From the NCBI RefSeq assembly GCF_017571465.1, contig NZ_JAGETV010000006.1, positions 1-64,000 on the forward strand: a stretch of DNA of 64,000 bases. The letters are read 5' to 3'. Made by a program: the position numbers and the translations under genes. The notes beneath the pieces are model-generated. The model saw only the letters and a program-made list of their open reading frames with translations. It searched no databases and was not told the origin of the DNA. Source of the DNA: Thiomicrorhabdus marina. Its GTDB lineage: Bacteria > Pseudomonadota > Gammaproteobacteria > Thiomicrospirales > Thiomicrospiraceae. Of this stretch, positions 34,570 through 44,863 are shown piece after piece; within the stretch, counting starts at the first letter, position 1, and each line of letters begins with the position of its first letter.

Positions 34570-35711
34570 ACGGATGCCTCTGCAGTCGGGATGTCATCGT
34601 AAACGCGTTGCATATAGTTACCGAAAACCCCTTCATAGTGATCGTTTGGCAATAAAAAAGCATCATGACCGTGCGCAGAAGTGATCTCGGCATAGCTGAC
34701 GTCGGCATCATTATCGAGCAGTGCCTTAACAATCTCATGCGAGCGTTGCGGCGAGAAGCGCCAGTCGGAAGTAAATGATACCACCAGAAATTTTGCCGTC
34801 GCTTGCGCCAAAGTTTTGCTCAAGTCGTGGTCGTAATCTGCGGCTGGATCAAAGTAGTCGAGCGCTTTGGTCATTAATAAATAAGTATTGGCGTCGAAGT
34901 TCATCTTAGTGGCGAACTTCTCGCCTTGATAGCGCAAATAGCTTTCTACTTGAAACTCAACGTCGAAGTTGTATTTCAATTTGTCTTCACGCAGTTCACG
35001 ACCAAATTTCGTGCCCATCATATCGTCGGATAGATAGGTTAGGTGACCCAGCATGCGCGCTAACGCCAGACCGCTTTTGGGTACGGTTTCTTGATCAAGG
35101 AAGCGGCCGTCATGAAATTCCGGGTCGGACATGATGGCACGCCGTGCGACTTCGTTGAAAGCGATGTTTTGTGCTGACAGTTTTGGCGCCGCGGCAATGA
35201 CAATTGCATGGCGTAGCTTTTCCGGGTAATCAATCGCCCATTGCATGACTTGCATGCCGCCCATTGAACCGCCGACTAGCGCCGCCCATTGTTCGATGCC
35301 AAGATACTTACGCAATTCGTTCTGGCTTTCTACCCAATCCTTACAGGTGACAATAGGAAAGTCCGCTCCGTACACTTTGCCGGTTTGCGGATTGATGGTC
35401 GTAGGGCCGGTACTGCCGCGACAACCGCCTAAGTTATTGGAGCAGACCACAAAGAATTTATCGGTATCAATGACCTTGCCTGAGCCAATATAGCCGTCCC
35501 ACCAGCCTTTTTTGCCATCGGCATCAATACCGGCGACATGGTGGTCACCGCTCAAAGCGTGGCAAATTAAAATCGCATTGGATTTATCGGCATTTAGTTC
35601 GCCATAGGTTTCGTACACCAGTTCGTATTCAGGTAGGCTTGAACCGCTTTTTAGCGGTAACGGCGCTTTAAAAGCAAAGCGCTGTTCTACTGTCGGGTTA
35701 GCAATACTCAT
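34566..35711 (-). CDS. metX: Homoserine O-acyltransferase MetX
   Basis: A 381-residue alpha/beta hydrolase-fold enzyme that acylates homoserine for methionine synthesis. The nucleophile is the Ser in GGSMGGMQ, with Asp in SFTSDWRF and His in SAHGHDAFL. Whether it uses acetyl-CoA or succinyl-CoA cannot be told safely from sequence. Its start overlaps the yggT stop by four bases. Confidence 0.92.
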   Translation of the reverse strand: MSIANPTVEQRFAFKAPLPLKSGSSLPEYELVYETYGELNADKSNAILICHALSGDHHVAGIDADGKKGWWDGYIGSGKVIDTDKFFVVCSNNLGGCRGSTGPTTINPQTGKVYGADFPIVTCKDWVESQNELRKYLGIEQWAALVGGSMGGMQVMQWAIDYPEKLRHAIVIAAAPKLSAQNIAFNEVARRAIMSDPEFHDGRFLDQETVPKSGLALARMLGHLTYLSDDMMGTKFGRELREDKLKYNFDVEFQVESYLRYQGEKFATKMNFDANTYLLMTKALDYFDPAADYDHDLSKTLAQATAKFLVVSFTSDWRFSPQRSHEIVKALLDNDADVSYAEITSAHGHDAFLLPNDHYEGVFGNYMQRVYDDIPTAEASV

Positions 35712-36295
35712 CCAGGCATTCCTATCATTGATTGCGCGGCTGTAGCAATCGAACCGACGATAACGATTTGCACCAGTTTGATGGCGACAATCGCTAAAAT
35801 CGGCGATAAATCAAAACCGCCCATTGGCGGGAGCATACGGCGGAAAGGCTCCAGAACCGGCTGGGTCATCTGGATGAAAATCGCGGTATTTGGGTTATAT
35901 TGCGGCGACACCCAGCTCAAGATGACTTGGATAATAATTAGCCAGAACAGCATATCGAGTAGCTGATTCATTACTTCGCTTAATGCAGCTAAGGCAATAA
36001 AACCGATGCCGAAATCTCGGTTGGTCAAAAAACCGATTAAAAGCACAAACAGCGATTGCAGAATCACTGCCGTAATCACCGCAGCCCAATCCCAACGACC
36101 TTTAGTTGGAAGAGCTTTATTGAGTGGTGCGCAAATCGGGTTGGTCACTTTGGCTACAAATGTTACGACGGGATGATTCCAGTCAGCATAAGTCGCGCGC
36201 ATTAAGAAACGTAACATCAAGGCGAAGATTACCAAGCCGACCGCAAACTGTAGCAAAAACAGGCCGCCTTGGCCTAGGGGTGAACTCATTTCCAT
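35708..36295 (-). CDS. YggT family membrane protein
   Basis: A 195-residue protein with two copies of the YggT repeat and about four to five membrane helices; the repeats end in the typical ILSWVSP and [16 protein letters not shown] patterns. I chose ATG 36295 with GGAG upstream in the proC end, not a longer frame. The family has been linked to osmotic or membrane homeostasis and is almost always between proC and metX or yggS. Confidence 0.9.
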   Translation of the reverse strand: MEMSSPLGQGGLFLLQFAVGLVIFALMLRFLMRATYADWNHPVVTFVAKVTNPICAPLNKALPTKGRWDWAAVITAVILQSLFVLLIGFLTNRDFGIGFIALAALSEVMNQLLDMLFWLIIIQVILSWVSPQYNPNTAIFIQMTQPVLEPFRRMLPPMGGFDLSPILAIVAIKLVQIVIVGSIATAAQSMIGMPG

Positions 36296-36296
36296 C

Positions 36297-37124
36297 TTAA
36301 GCTTCTCCTCCAAGCTCGTCTGCCAGTTCTTGTGCACGGTTGCGCGCTGCATTCATTGCGCCGGCAACCGTATCACGCAAGTTATGGGTTTCAAAATATT
36401 GAATCGCTTTTTCAGTGGTACCGTTTGGCGAGGTAACATTGGCACGCAGTTCTGCACAATCCTGATGCGATTCCATCACCATCTTCGCTGCACCAAGCGC
36501 GGTTTGCATGGTCAAGAGGTGAGCGGATTTGGCATCCAGTCCCATGTCTTGTGCGGCTTTTTCCATCGCTTCCATAAATAGAAAATAATAAGCTGGACCG
36601 CTACCTGATAGTGCGGTAACTACATCAATTTGATTTTCTTGTTCAACCCATAGAGTCAAGCCGGTAGCGCGCATAATGTGCTCTGCTTGGCTTTTCTGTT
36701 CGCTGTTGACTTGTGAATTAGCATAAAGACCGATAGCGCCGGTTTGAATCAACGCCGGTGTGTTTGGCATGGTACGTACGATGGCCAGTTCTCCGCCTAA
36801 CCAACGATTGATGTCGTCAGTACGAATCCCTGCGGCAACCGAGATAATCAATGGTGAACCTGCTTGTACTGTATCGCTGATTTCTGCACAGACTTGACGC
36901 AGAATCTGTGGTTTAACTGCCAGAACGATAATATCGGCATGCATCAAGGCTTCGCCGTTGTTGGCATAAGTTTGAATGGCAAACTGGCTGCTTAGGGCAT
37001 CACGCTGTTCTTGATTCGGGTCGGTTGCAAGAATATTGTTTGCGTCATAACCGCTTGCAATCAGGCCACCGATTAAGCTCTTCGCCATATTGCCGGCGCC
37101 GATAAAACAGATTTTTGCGTTCAT
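36297..37124 (-). CDS. proC: Pyrroline-5-carboxylate reductase
   Basis: A 275-residue NAD(P)H enzyme, last step of proline synthesis. The Rossmann motif CFIGAGNMAKSLIGG begins the protein, and the ALSGSGPAYYF signature is near the middle. It starts the leftward operon proC-yggT-metX-metW. yggS, normally just upstream, is 1.7 kb away across two other genes. Confidence 0.95.
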   Translation of the reverse strand: MNAKICFIGAGNMAKSLIGGLIASGYDANNILATDPNQEQRDALSSQFAIQTYANNGEALMHADIIVLAVKPQILRQVCAEISDTVQAGSPLIISVAAGIRTDDINRWLGGELAIVRTMPNTPALIQTGAIGLYANSQVNSEQKSQAEHIMRATGLTLWVEQENQIDVVTALSGSGPAYYFLFMEAMEKAAQDMGLDAKSAHLLTMQTALGAAKMVMESHQDCAELRANVTSPNGTTEKAIQYFETHNLRDTVAGAMNAARNRAQELADELGGEA

Positions 37125-37299
37125 AGTCCTCGGTCTTTTTACTTAGTTATGAGGGACATTATTATAAGCTAAAAAGAGCACTGAATTACAGCGCTTGCAC
37201 GTAATTGCACAATGCTTTTTTGAGTGATAAATTCGCTTAAGTTTTGTCGCGAACTGCCGTTAAATGTAAAACTTACCGGAATTACTTTGAGGTGCTGTG

Positions 37300-38229
37300 A
37301 TGTCTACGCCAATTGCCAATGCATTAACTGCCAATGGTTTGCTGAACCGTTATCTAAATCCGAGTCAGGATAACGCCAATCCGAAAGCCGCTGAGAATGC
37401 CGCTAATAATTTTATAAAACAGAATGAAGATGTTGCCTATACCCCCTCGGCAATGCGTGCTGGTTCGATAATGCAATCCGAACAAGCTTTCTCCTATAGC
37501 GAGAGTATGAGTCTGCAATTGACCACCAAAGAAGGCGATAAGGTGTCGGTCGATTTTCGTCAGTTATACGCCGCTTACCAATCTTATAAAGAGATGCAGT
37601 ATGCCGAGCAGAATGATGAAGCACCGCAAGGTTTTTCTGTCTATGAATCGAGAGAAGCGGTGCAGATGGCCGCTTTTGAAGAGCGGTTTGCGATGAGTAT
37701 TGAAGGCGATCTCAATGAAGAGGAATTGGGGGCGATTTTCAGTGTTTTCGAGCAGGTCGATCAAATTGCTAATCAATTTTATGGAGGCAATATCGAGCAG
37801 GCTTTACAGAGTGCGGTTGATATGGAAATCGATTTTGGTCAATTGCAGAACGTAAGCTTGAATTTAACGCAGTCGGCGACTTGGGTTAGCCGTCAGCAAC
37901 AAGCGGCTATGCAGGAATACGGTGAAAATAGTGCTGAGCAACAATCTGCGGAAACGGCAGGGGTTGAGCAACTCCCCGAATATTATCAAAAATGGCAAGC
38001 GGCGCTTGAATCACTGAATCAGTTTATGGAAGACTCGCAAACCATGTGGGATGAATTGACCGGTAAAGTATTGGCACAGCGTTTTCCTGAACAAGATTCT
38101 ACGAGTGGGTGGTTGGAACGTGTTAAAGCGTTTCATCAGCAGTTTGCTGAGTTTGCCCAAGATAACAACCAAACTACTGCCGACAGTGATGCGACCGAAA
38201 ATGAAAATAGCGTAAAAGAGCCAACTTAA
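37300..38229 (+). CDS. DUF5610-like hypothetical protein
   Basis: A 309-residue acidic protein, Gln-rich and mostly helical, no signal peptide or membrane span. The stretch MSLQLTTKEGDKVSVDF followed by the FAMSIEGDLNEEELGAIFSV region resembles DUF5610, which I judge only weakly. The ATG at 37300 has GAGGTG upstream. It is the lone rightward gene in a leftward region, with its own terminator at 38348-38377. Confidence 0.7.
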   Translation: MSTPIANALTANGLLNRYLNPSQDNANPKAAENAANNFIKQNEDVAYTPSAMRAGSIMQSEQAFSYSESMSLQLTTKEGDKVSVDFRQLYAAYQSYKEMQYAEQNDEAPQGFSVYESREAVQMAAFEERFAMSIEGDLNEEELGAIFSVFEQVDQIANQFYGGNIEQALQSAVDMEIDFGQLQNVSLNLTQSATWVSRQQQAAMQEYGENSAEQQSAETAGVEQLPEYYQKWQAALESLNQFMEDSQTMWDELTGKVLAQRFPEQDSTSGWLERVKAFHQQFAEFAQDNNQTTADSDATENENSVKEPT

Positions 38230-38347
38230 ATTTGCCTAAACGCTAAAGTTTTTGAATGCTTGCCGATATAAATAATAGAGGTAATCAATTACCCGTTATG
38301 CAGTAACCATCAATCTACAGATGTGAATACTGGCAAAAAGGAGATAG

Positions 38348-38377
38348 GCCGGTTGAGGAAACTCAATCGGCTTTTTT
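38348..38377 (+). terminator. Rho-independent terminator
   Basis: GCCGGTTGAG (38348-38357) pairs with CTCAATCGGC (38362-38371) around a GAAA tetraloop, followed by TTTTTT. It ends the rightward gene and lies just before the leftward receiver gene's stop. Confidence 0.85.
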
Positions 38378-38391
38378 CATTTTATTGCGAC

Positions 38392-38760
38392 TTAATCCTT
38401 AAGGAGCGATTGCACGGCCTTTAACAATAGCGCTTTATGAATCGGTTTACTGAGGTAGTAGCAATTTCCGACGGCCTGTGCTGAATTTTTGGTATTTTCA
38501 CTCGTGTCAGCAGATATGAAGATAATTGGTAAATGTTGTGTGTTGGTATCTTGACGAAGCGACTGCGCAAATTCAATGCCATTAATATCGGGCATGACCA
38601 CATCTAACAGAATCAAATCAGGTTGGTTTTCTTGGATTAGCTCTCTTGCCGTATAAACACTTTTGGTCACCATTAGTTCGTAATCGTCAACCAACATAGC
38701 GCCGAGAATACTTAAATTAATCCTTTCGTCATCGATGACTAAAATCGATTTCTTATCCAT
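38392..38760 (-). CDS. Stand-alone response regulator receiver protein
   Basis: A 122-residue CheY-like receiver domain without output: acidic pair Asp 10-Asp 11, phospho-acceptor Asp 53 (LLDVVMPD), and Lys 105 in LSKP. It may take phosphate from an unlinked kinase, for example a hybrid kinase of the kind at 2148-7085, or act on a partner by contact. Neighbouring genes give no hint of a partner. Confidence 0.92.
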   Translation of the reverse strand: MDKKSILVIDDERINLSILGAMLVDDYELMVTKSVYTARELIQENQPDLILLDVVMPDINGIEFAQSLRQDTNTQHLPIIFISADTSENTKNSAQAVGNCYYLSKPIHKALLLKAVQSLLKD

Positions 38761-38800
38761 ATTTACCTCTTAAAAACATAATGAAATGAATTGTGTTGTT

Positions 38801-39511
38801 TTAAGTCTGAAGTGAATAATTTCTTGCCCCGAACAAGTCGGTGCCGATGCGTACCCAAGTTGCGCCTTCGAAAATAGCCGCTTCCAAATCTCCAGACATG
38901 CCCATAGAGAGTTGATCGAGTTGCAGTTGCGGATTTTGCTGTTGCAGCTTATCTAATAAATGTTTCATTTTTGCGAAAACAGCACGTTGTTCACTGAAAT
39001 CATCTCGCGCTTTAGGGATTGTCATGAGTCCGCGTAGTGTAATATTCGGAAGGTGACTGATTTCCGCTACCGCATCGTGTAATTCTTGCGGAGTAAAACC
39101 GGATTTACTGGTTTCTTGATCGATATTGACGGCTAATAAAATCTTTAAGGGCGGTAAGTCGGTTGGACGTTGTTCGCTAAGCCGGCGAGCGATTTTTACA
39201 CGATCGACACTATGTACCCAAGCAAAATTTTCAGCGATTGGACGGGTTTTATTGGACTGAATAGGTCCAATGAAATGCCACGTTAATTGCGGTGCTTGCG
39301 TGATTTTATCAAGCGCTTCTTGCAGATAGTTTTCGCCGAAATCCTGTTGTCCGGCCTGTGCCATTGCCAGTATATCAGTGAACGGCTTAGTTTTACTGAC
39401 CGCTAATAGGTTGACTTCATCAGGATTGCGTTTGCCATCGATGCAAGCGTTCTGAATACGCTGTTGAACTTGTTGCCGGCTGTGTTGTAACTGTTGTGTT
39501 CGAGCGGTCAT
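38801..39511 (-). CDS. PLP homeostasis protein YggS/PROSC
   Basis: A 236-residue PLP-binding protein of the PROSC family with the Schiff-base Lys 40 in LLAVSKTKP and the C-terminal LSMGMSGDLEAAI motif. It maintains pyridoxal phosphate balance and has no known catalytic activity. In most relatives it is directly followed by proC; here a DUF5610-like gene and a receiver gene lie between them. Confidence 0.93.
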   Translation of the reverse strand: MTARTQQLQHSRQQVQQRIQNACIDGKRNPDEVNLLAVSKTKPFTDILAMAQAGQQDFGENYLQEALDKITQAPQLTWHFIGPIQSNKTRPIAENFAWVHSVDRVKIARRLSEQRPTDLPPLKILLAVNIDQETSKSGFTPQELHDAVAEISHLPNITLRGLMTIPKARDDFSEQRAVFAKMKHLLDKLQQQNPQLQLDQLSMGMSGDLEAAIFEGATWVRIGTDLFGARNYSLQT

Positions 39512-39714
39512 GCGTATCCTCTGTCGATGGGGTGGCGTTTATTCTAGTGAAGTGTTTTGGCGGCTAGATAGATTTGATTGTTTGCGGTCAACTTTCGCCG
39601 TTGCTTAACCAGAACAAGTGATGGCTAGAGTATACTCAAATGTTAGAGTAATTTTTAATTCGTTTAGTCAATTTTTGACAAGCGTTGCGGGTTCAGTACA
39701 GCAGAGGTGATGCG

Positions 39715-40509
39715 ATGAAGAAAGTGATATCCAGCGAGAATAACTATCCCTACGAAACCAAAATGAAGCGTTCGGAATATGAACAGCAAAAGCGTCTGTT
39801 GCAGATTGAGTTGTTGAAGTTGCAACGTTGGGTTAAAGAGAATGACGAGCGAATTGTGATGCTGTTTGAAGGGCGCGATGCGGCAGGAAAAGGGGGCACT
39901 ATCAAAAGGGTTCGAGAGCATTTAAACCCGCGTGGTGCTCGAGTAGTTGCTCTGGATAAGCCGAATGAAAAAGAAAAAGGCCAGTGGTATTTCCAGCGCT
40001 ATATTGAGCAGTTGCCGACGGCCGGCGAGATCGTCATGTTTGACCGTTCTTGGTATAACCGAGCTGGGGTCGAGCGAGTTATGGGATTTTGCACTCCGCC
40101 GGAATATAACCAATTTATGCACCAAGCGCCGGAGTTTGAACGCATGCTAGCCAATGAAGGCATTCGGTTGATGAAGTTTTGGTTTTCGGTTGGCCGCAAA
40201 GAACAATTGCGCCGTTTTAATGCGCGTAAAACCGATCCTCTAAAACAGTGGAAGCTGAGTCCAATGGATTTGGCGTCACTGGATCGCTGGGAAGATTACA
40301 CCAAAGCCAAGGAAGATATGTTCTTTTATACCAATACCCACCATGCTCCTTGGACAGTGATTAAATCGAATTGTAAAAAACGAGCGCGTTTAGAAGCGAT
40401 GCGCTTTATTTTAAATCAGATTCCGTACGATGGTAAGGATGAAGAGGTCGTAGGAGTACCTGACCCGCTAATTGTCAGTAGTGGCGAAGATATTTTTTCG
40501 GATGCGTAA
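39715..40509 (+). CDS. ppk2: Polyphosphate kinase 2 family protein
   Basis: A 264-residue P-loop kinase of the class I PPK2 type: Walker A GRDAAGKGGTIK at about 53-64, lid-module RVREHLNPRGA, and Walker B with FDRSWYNRAGVERVM. It transfers phosphate between polyphosphate and nucleoside diphosphates. I chose ATG 39715 with GAGGTG upstream. A small conserved-looking gene follows by 24 bp. Confidence 0.92.
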   Translation: MKKVISSENNYPYETKMKRSEYEQQKRLLQIELLKLQRWVKENDERIVMLFEGRDAAGKGGTIKRVREHLNPRGARVVALDKPNEKEKGQWYFQRYIEQLPTAGEIVMFDRSWYNRAGVERVMGFCTPPEYNQFMHQAPEFERMLANEGIRLMKFWFSVGRKEQLRRFNARKTDPLKQWKLSPMDLASLDRWEDYTKAKEDMFFYTNTHHAPWTVIKSNCKKRARLEAMRFILNQIPYDGKDEEVVGVPDPLIVSSGEDIFSDA

Positions 40510-40533
40510 GGTAATTGCTTAAGGAGAGAATGG

Positions 40534-40770
40534 ATGAATATTTCCCACCATGCCTATGATGTTGTAAAAGGTTTTCGTAATAGCCTCGGAGAAGAGCAGA
40601 AAGCAGTGCTTAGCCAAGAGGACTATGAAGATTTACAAATTTTAGTTGAAGCCGCGATTGCTGCTCATGCCTCGAAAGTATTGCATGATAATGCCAAGCA
40701 AATTGAAGCTTTGGCTAAAAGCACTCGTCATCTGGCTTCCAGTATTGAGCAGGATGAAGGTGATTCATGA
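40534..40770 (+). CDS. Small hypothetical protein downstream of ppk2
   Basis: A 78-residue acidic helical protein with GGAGA upstream of the ATG. I do not recognise a family. The position 24 bp after ppk2 suggests cotranscription. It has no Cys or membrane segment; the C-terminus is a run of Glu, Asp and Ser. Confidence 0.65.
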   Translation: MNISHHAYDVVKGFRNSLGEEQKAVLSQEDYEDLQILVEAAIAAHASKVLHDNAKQIEALAKSTRHLASSIEQDEGDS

Positions 40771-40912
40771 ATCGGGGTAAATGGAATGTAATGTAAATTT
40801 AATTTTGCGTACTCTCAGTAAAATACTTATACTATACGTAAAAATGCCAATATTTGAGATAATGGTTCGAATAAATGGTGGTTGTTAATAAGTTTTTATC
40901 GAGGATAGAGCA

Positions 40913-41158
40913 ATGAGTTTACAAAAGGAGAAGTGCCGAAAAGAAGGATTCTTTTTGATTGTTACCGCGGTTGCCGGTGCAGCATTATGGACATGGATGA
41001 TTATGAACCAAGGACTGGATCTAGTTCGGTCTTATCAAGTCGATCAAAGCTATCTTTTACAGATTGTTGCATTTGGGTTAAGTAGTCTGCTGTTTTTGCT
41101 AGTTTTGTGGTTATTTATTGTTGTTGGTATCAGACTGGTACGTACCAACGATATTTAA
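40913..41158 (+). CDS. Small two-helix membrane protein
   Basis: An 81-residue protein with two hydrophobic helices (about 13-31 and 45-72) and positively charged ends, so both termini probably face the cytoplasm. AGGATAGAG precedes the ATG. No family recognised. It has its own 140-bp upstream region. Confidence 0.65.
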   Translation: MSLQKEKCRKEGFFLIVTAVAGAALWTWMIMNQGLDLVRSYQVDQSYLLQIVAFGLSSLLFLLVLWLFIVVGIRLVRTNDI

Positions 41159-41263
41159 GTTTAGAGAGTTCAGTAAATGGCTTTTGGCTGAAAGAAACTG
41201 CTTACTAAGGTGGTTTTTGTTTGAATGCATCCGCTGAGATATTTGAAATTTTTTCTATGTTTT

Positions 41264-42007
41264 TTACAGGCAAAGTAAATTGATTTTCAGTGAATTTGCC
41301 TTTAGTGATGCTTGGTTAAGGAGTTCGCAACATTCTTGAGTGGTGGATTTTGTAGCAGACAGAATAACGTGCCATTCATCAATCACATTTTTAGGGCGGT
41401 GCTGTTCAGTAATTAGCGCCGTCTTTAGCCATTCGGCTAACATTTCAGCTAGGCTCATCTGAGCACATCCGGCAATAAAGTCTTCGCTACAGAGTCGATT
41501 CGCAATTTTCCAATCTTCTAATAACGTACAAGCACCAATTGCTTCAGGCGGTGTGCCTTGCACCATAAAGCGTGCCGGCTTGATGGCAAATGGGAACCTT
41601 TTTTGGGCATGAAGTAATACTAAATCACCGGTAGGATTCGTGTGGTTTTGACGCTGTTTAGCCAAGGCAAACAGTGGAGCCATGCATAACTCTTCGCCAA
41701 GCATCAGTAGCTTATCCGCTTTTAACGGTAGTGTTTTTTCTGACCAGATAATTTGTAGACAAGTGTCACTTGCAACCTCGATTTGAGAGTCACAGAGAAA
41801 TTGCAATTGCCAATGGTTATCGCTAAGTGAATGGATCGCAAATAGATTTAACGGCTGTCCGCTATTGAGAGAAAAGCGTGCCGTTATAAAGTCAACGGCA
41901 TTCTTGTCAGTAGCGTTATCCGCGGTGATTTGCAGGCTCAATAGCCAGTGGCCGTTTAGTTGTTCCTGCCACTGAAGTTGTGCAATCGAGTAGTTGGCGC
42001 TATCCAT
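41264..42007 (-). CDS. Unknown protein coupled to the pyrC-like gene; weak ferredoxin-reductase-like features
   Basis: A 247-residue protein whose ATG shares its A with the pyrC-like stop (TAATG), so translation is coupled. The order N-terminal beta-rich part, then LLMLGEELCMAPLFALAKQ, then DLVLLHAQKRFPF resembles the FAD-then-NAD arrangement of PyrK-like ferredoxin reductases. The GGG nucleotide motif and the Cys cluster of true PyrK are missing. I therefore give a tentative structural resemblance only. It is last of the pyr run. Confidence 0.5.
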   Translation of the reverse strand: MDSANYSIAQLQWQEQLNGHWLLSLQITADNATDKNAVDFITARFSLNSGQPLNLFAIHSLSDNHWQLQFLCDSQIEVASDTCLQIIWSEKTLPLKADKLLMLGEELCMAPLFALAKQRQNHTNPTGDLVLLHAQKRFPFAIKPARFMVQGTPPEAIGACTLLEDWKIANRLCSEDFIAGCAQMSLAEMLAEWLKTALITEQHRPKNVIDEWHVILSATKSTTQECCELLNQASLKANSLKINLLCL

Positions 42008-43293
42008 TAAACTTCATTGTTTTTATAGACAGGGCGGCCTTGGAAGAAAGTTTGTTCAACCTTGCCGATAAACTCCCAGCCGATAAATGGCGAGTTTTTG
42101 CCTTCGCTGATAATGCTGTCTTTATCGAACGTCCAGATGCCTTCGGGATCAATAATAGCCAAGTCAGCAGGGCGCGAAGTCTGTAATGAGCCGGTTGGGA
42201 TCTGTAAGATTTCCGCCGGTGTTTGGGTTACGGCTTTAATTGCGGTAGTAATATCTAGTTGGCCTTCTTGTACCAATTTCAATACCAGCGGCAGAAGTGT
42301 TTCCAAGCCAATAATTCCCGGTTGGCTTTCACCGAACGGTAGCAGTTTATCATCACGGTGCAGTGGTGTATGGTCACTGACGATTGCATCAATCACCCCT
42401 GAACGAACGCCGGCTAGCAATGCATCGCGGTCACGCAGACTGCGCAATGGCGGCGATACATGGAACAGGCTGTTGAAACTAAGTACGTCCATTTCCGATA
42501 GTAATAGCTGATGAATTGCAACATCGCAAGTTACCGGTAAGCCGCGTTTTTTGGCTTCGGCAATCATTTCGACTGAGCGCGCACAAGAAAGCTGCGAAAA
42601 GTGAGCACGGATACCGGATTCTTCAACCAGAACCAAATCGCGTGCTAGAGCAGACGTTTCCGCCGCTGGCGTAATCGGCGGCAAACCTAGACGTGAAGCG
42701 ACCGGTCCGTCGTGAGCCACGCCGTTGTTCTTTAAATCTTGGTCTTCACAACGCAACATCACCACTGTATCCAGTGATGCTGTGTATTCAAGTGCGTTTT
42801 TTAAAGTCAGTGCACTCTGTACCGGGCGGTTAGCTTGGCTAAGTGCCACACAACCACCCTCGATAAGTGAGTAGATGCCGCTTAGTAATTTTCCTTCCAA
42901 GCCTTGAGTTAAGGCGCCAATCGGCATGACATAAGCCGTTGCCGCTTGACGGGCACGACGTTGTATTAGTTCAGTTACGGCTTGTGTATCATTAACAGGA
43001 TTAGTGTCTGGAGGGCAGCAGATAGTTGTGACGCCGCCGGCAACCGCAGCGCGGGTTTCGCTAGCGATGGAACCTGCAAAGATACTGCCCGGTTCGCCAA
43101 GGCGCGCTTGCAGGTCTACTAAGCCGGGAACAACCCATTTACCGGTTGCGTCAATTTCTTGATCGGCGCTAAAGCCTTCCGGCGCTTCGTCGCCGATTTC
43201 GGCAATCCGACCGCGTGCCATATAGATGTTAGTGACCTTATCCAAGTCTTGACTTGGGTCGATAACTCGGGCATTTAAAATGGCTAATCTCAT
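42007..43293 (-). CDS. pyrX: Dihydroorotase-like protein, probably non-catalytic (PyrC')
   Basis: A 428-residue class I dihydroorotase homologue. The metal-binding motif that reads DxHxH in active enzymes is DLQAR here (Asp 60, Gln 62, Arg 64), and the usual HH pair before the PPLR region is IHQ. Other landmarks stay: [34 protein letters not shown]. In Pseudomonas such an inactive homologue is a structural partner of PyrB in a large aspartate transcarbamoylase, and the 4-bp overlap with pyrB fits that. An active pyrC must lie elsewhere. Confidence 0.88.
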   Translation of the reverse strand: MRLAILNARVIDPSQDLDKVTNIYMARGRIAEIGDEAPEGFSADQEIDATGKWVVPGLVDLQARLGEPGSIFAGSIASETRAAVAGGVTTICCPPDTNPVNDTQAVTELIQRRARQAATAYVMPIGALTQGLEGKLLSGIYSLIEGGCVALSQANRPVQSALTLKNALEYTASLDTVVMLRCEDQDLKNNGVAHDGPVASRLGLPPITPAAETSALARDLVLVEESGIRAHFSQLSCARSVEMIAEAKKRGLPVTCDVAIHQLLLSEMDVLSFNSLFHVSPPLRSLRDRDALLAGVRSGVIDAIVSDHTPLHRDDKLLPFGESQPGIIGLETLLPLVLKLVQEGQLDITTAIKAVTQTPAEILQIPTGSLQTSRPADLAIIDPEGIWTFDKDSIISEGKNSPFIGWEFIGKVEQTFFQGRPVYKNNEV

Positions 43294-44336
43294 TGAGGGT
43301 TCTCCATCTCGGCATTCTCTTCGGCTAGGGCGCTTTGTTCTTGTTCGGCTTGGTGTTGTGCGAGTTGTGCAGCGTTACTCATAATCACCGACATCACCGC
43401 CATGCGCACGGCGATGCCGTAAGTAACCTGTTCTAAAATGACTGATTGCGGGCCATCAGCTACTGCGGAATCGATTTCAACACCGCGGTTGATTGGCCCC
43501 GGATGCATTACGATGGCATCCGGTTTTGCTAACGCCAGACGTTTTTCAGTTAAACCGTAGCGCTTAAAGAACTCTTTTTCGCTTGGAATTAATGCCGACT
43601 TCATGCGCTCGTTTTGCAGACGAACCATGATAATGACATCAACGTCTTTCAGTCCTTCTTCAATATCGTGATAGACATGTACGCCGAGTGCTTCAGGGTG
43701 CTCTGGCAGTAGGGTTTTAGGGCCGATAACACGGATTTCACGCGCTTCCAGAATACTCAGTGCCTGAATCTGCGAACGTACTACTCGCGAATGCAGGATG
43801 TCGCCGACAATCGCAACTTTCAGGTCGAAGACATCGCCTTTTTTCTTGCGGATGGTAAACATATCCAAAAGCGCTTGAGTTGGGTGGGCGTGTTGCCCGT
43901 CACCGGCATTCAGGACATGCACATGCGGAGCGACATGTTGTGCGAAGAAGTGTGCCGCGCCGCTCTCCGCGTGGCGGATAACGAACATATCGGCCTGCAT
44001 CGCTTGCAGATTCCACAAGGTATCCAGTAAGGATTCACCTTTCTTGGTTGCGGAGGTTTGGATATCCAAGCTTTCGATATCGGCAGAAAGACGTTTTTCG
44101 GCAATTTCGAAAGTGGTTCGAGTGCGTGTACTTGGCTCGAAGAACAGGTTCATAATGCTCTTGCCGCGCAGCAGAGGTACTTTTTTAATCTTATTGGTAT
44201 TCGGATCGATAAAAGATTCAGCGGTATCAAGAATCTCGGTCAAGTGATGTTGTTTAAGACCTTCTAAGGTCAAAAGGTGTTTCAGTTTACCCAGTTCATT
44301 CAATTGCGGATTGGGGGCGGTTAAGCGCGCTGTCAT
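43290..44336 (-). CDS. pyrB: Aspartate carbamoyltransferase catalytic subunit
   Basis: A 348-residue enzyme joining carbamoyl phosphate and aspartate. The phosphate motif [12 protein letters not shown] is present, with [10 protein letters not shown] and [10 protein letters not shown] of the active site. The N-terminal extension (about 20 residues) and the C-terminal Glu-rich tail are like the Pseudomonas-type enzyme. It overlaps pyrR upstream and the pyrC-like gene downstream by four bases each. Confidence 0.95.
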   Translation of the reverse strand: MTARLTAPNPQLNELGKLKHLLTLEGLKQHHLTEILDTAESFIDPNTNKIKKVPLLRGKSIMNLFFEPSTRTRTTFEIAEKRLSADIESLDIQTSATKKGESLLDTLWNLQAMQADMFVIRHAESGAAHFFAQHVAPHVHVLNAGDGQHAHPTQALLDMFTIRKKKGDVFDLKVAIVGDILHSRVVRSQIQALSILEAREIRVIGPKTLLPEHPEALGVHVYHDIEEGLKDVDVIIMVRLQNERMKSALIPSEKEFFKRYGLTEKRLALAKPDAIVMHPGPINRGVEIDSAVADGPQSVILEQVTYGIAVRMAVMSVIMSNAAQLAQHQAEQEQSALAEENAEMENPQ

Positions 44337-44845
44337 GCAGATACCTCGGCTTTCTCTGAGATGGTCACTTCAATCGGATCCGGTCCGGTTACTTTAATGG
44401 TTTGTTGGCATTCCAGTTGCATACCGACCACATCGGCTTGGAATGGCAGTTCGCGGCAACCTTTACGATCCAGCAGGACGACGAGGGTGACACTGGCAGG
44501 GCGACCGTAATCAAAGATCTCATTCAATGCGGAACGAATGGTGCGACCGGTGTACAGCACGTCATCGACCAGAATAATGTGTTGGTCTTCAATATCCCAT
44601 GGGATATGCGCCGGTTTAACTTGTGGGTTTAGCCCGATGCGCGAGAAATCATCGCGGTAGAAAGAAATATCAATCAACCCTAGCTCTTCTTGCAACCCAA
44701 GGCGTTGGTGCAAGGCTTCTCCAATCCATTCGCCGCCGGTGCGAATACCGATCATTTTCGGGTTAGGGCGTTGTGCCATCTTCTCGTTAAGTTGTCCGCT
44801 CATGGTTTCGAGCAGCGCGCTAACATCTATGTCCAGTTGTTGCAT
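44333..44845 (-). CDS. pyrR: PyrR bifunctional attenuator / uracil phosphoribosyltransferase
   Basis: A 170-residue PRTase-fold protein with the PRPP loop [15 protein letters not shown]. In Gram-positives PyrR controls pyr mRNA attenuation by binding UMP; in proteobacteria the gene precedes pyrB and the regulatory role is less clear. I see no obvious attenuator in the 18-bp space to ruvX upstream. It overlaps pyrB by four bases. Confidence 0.93.
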   Translation of the reverse strand: MQQLDIDVSALLETMSGQLNEKMAQRPNPKMIGIRTGGEWIGEALHQRLGLQEELGLIDISFYRDDFSRIGLNPQVKPAHIPWDIEDQHIILVDDVLYTGRTIRSALNEIFDYGRPASVTLVVLLDRKGCRELPFQADVVGMQLECQQTIKVTGPDPIEVTISEKAEVSA

Positions 44846-44863
44846 CCTGAAAATGACTCTCTT

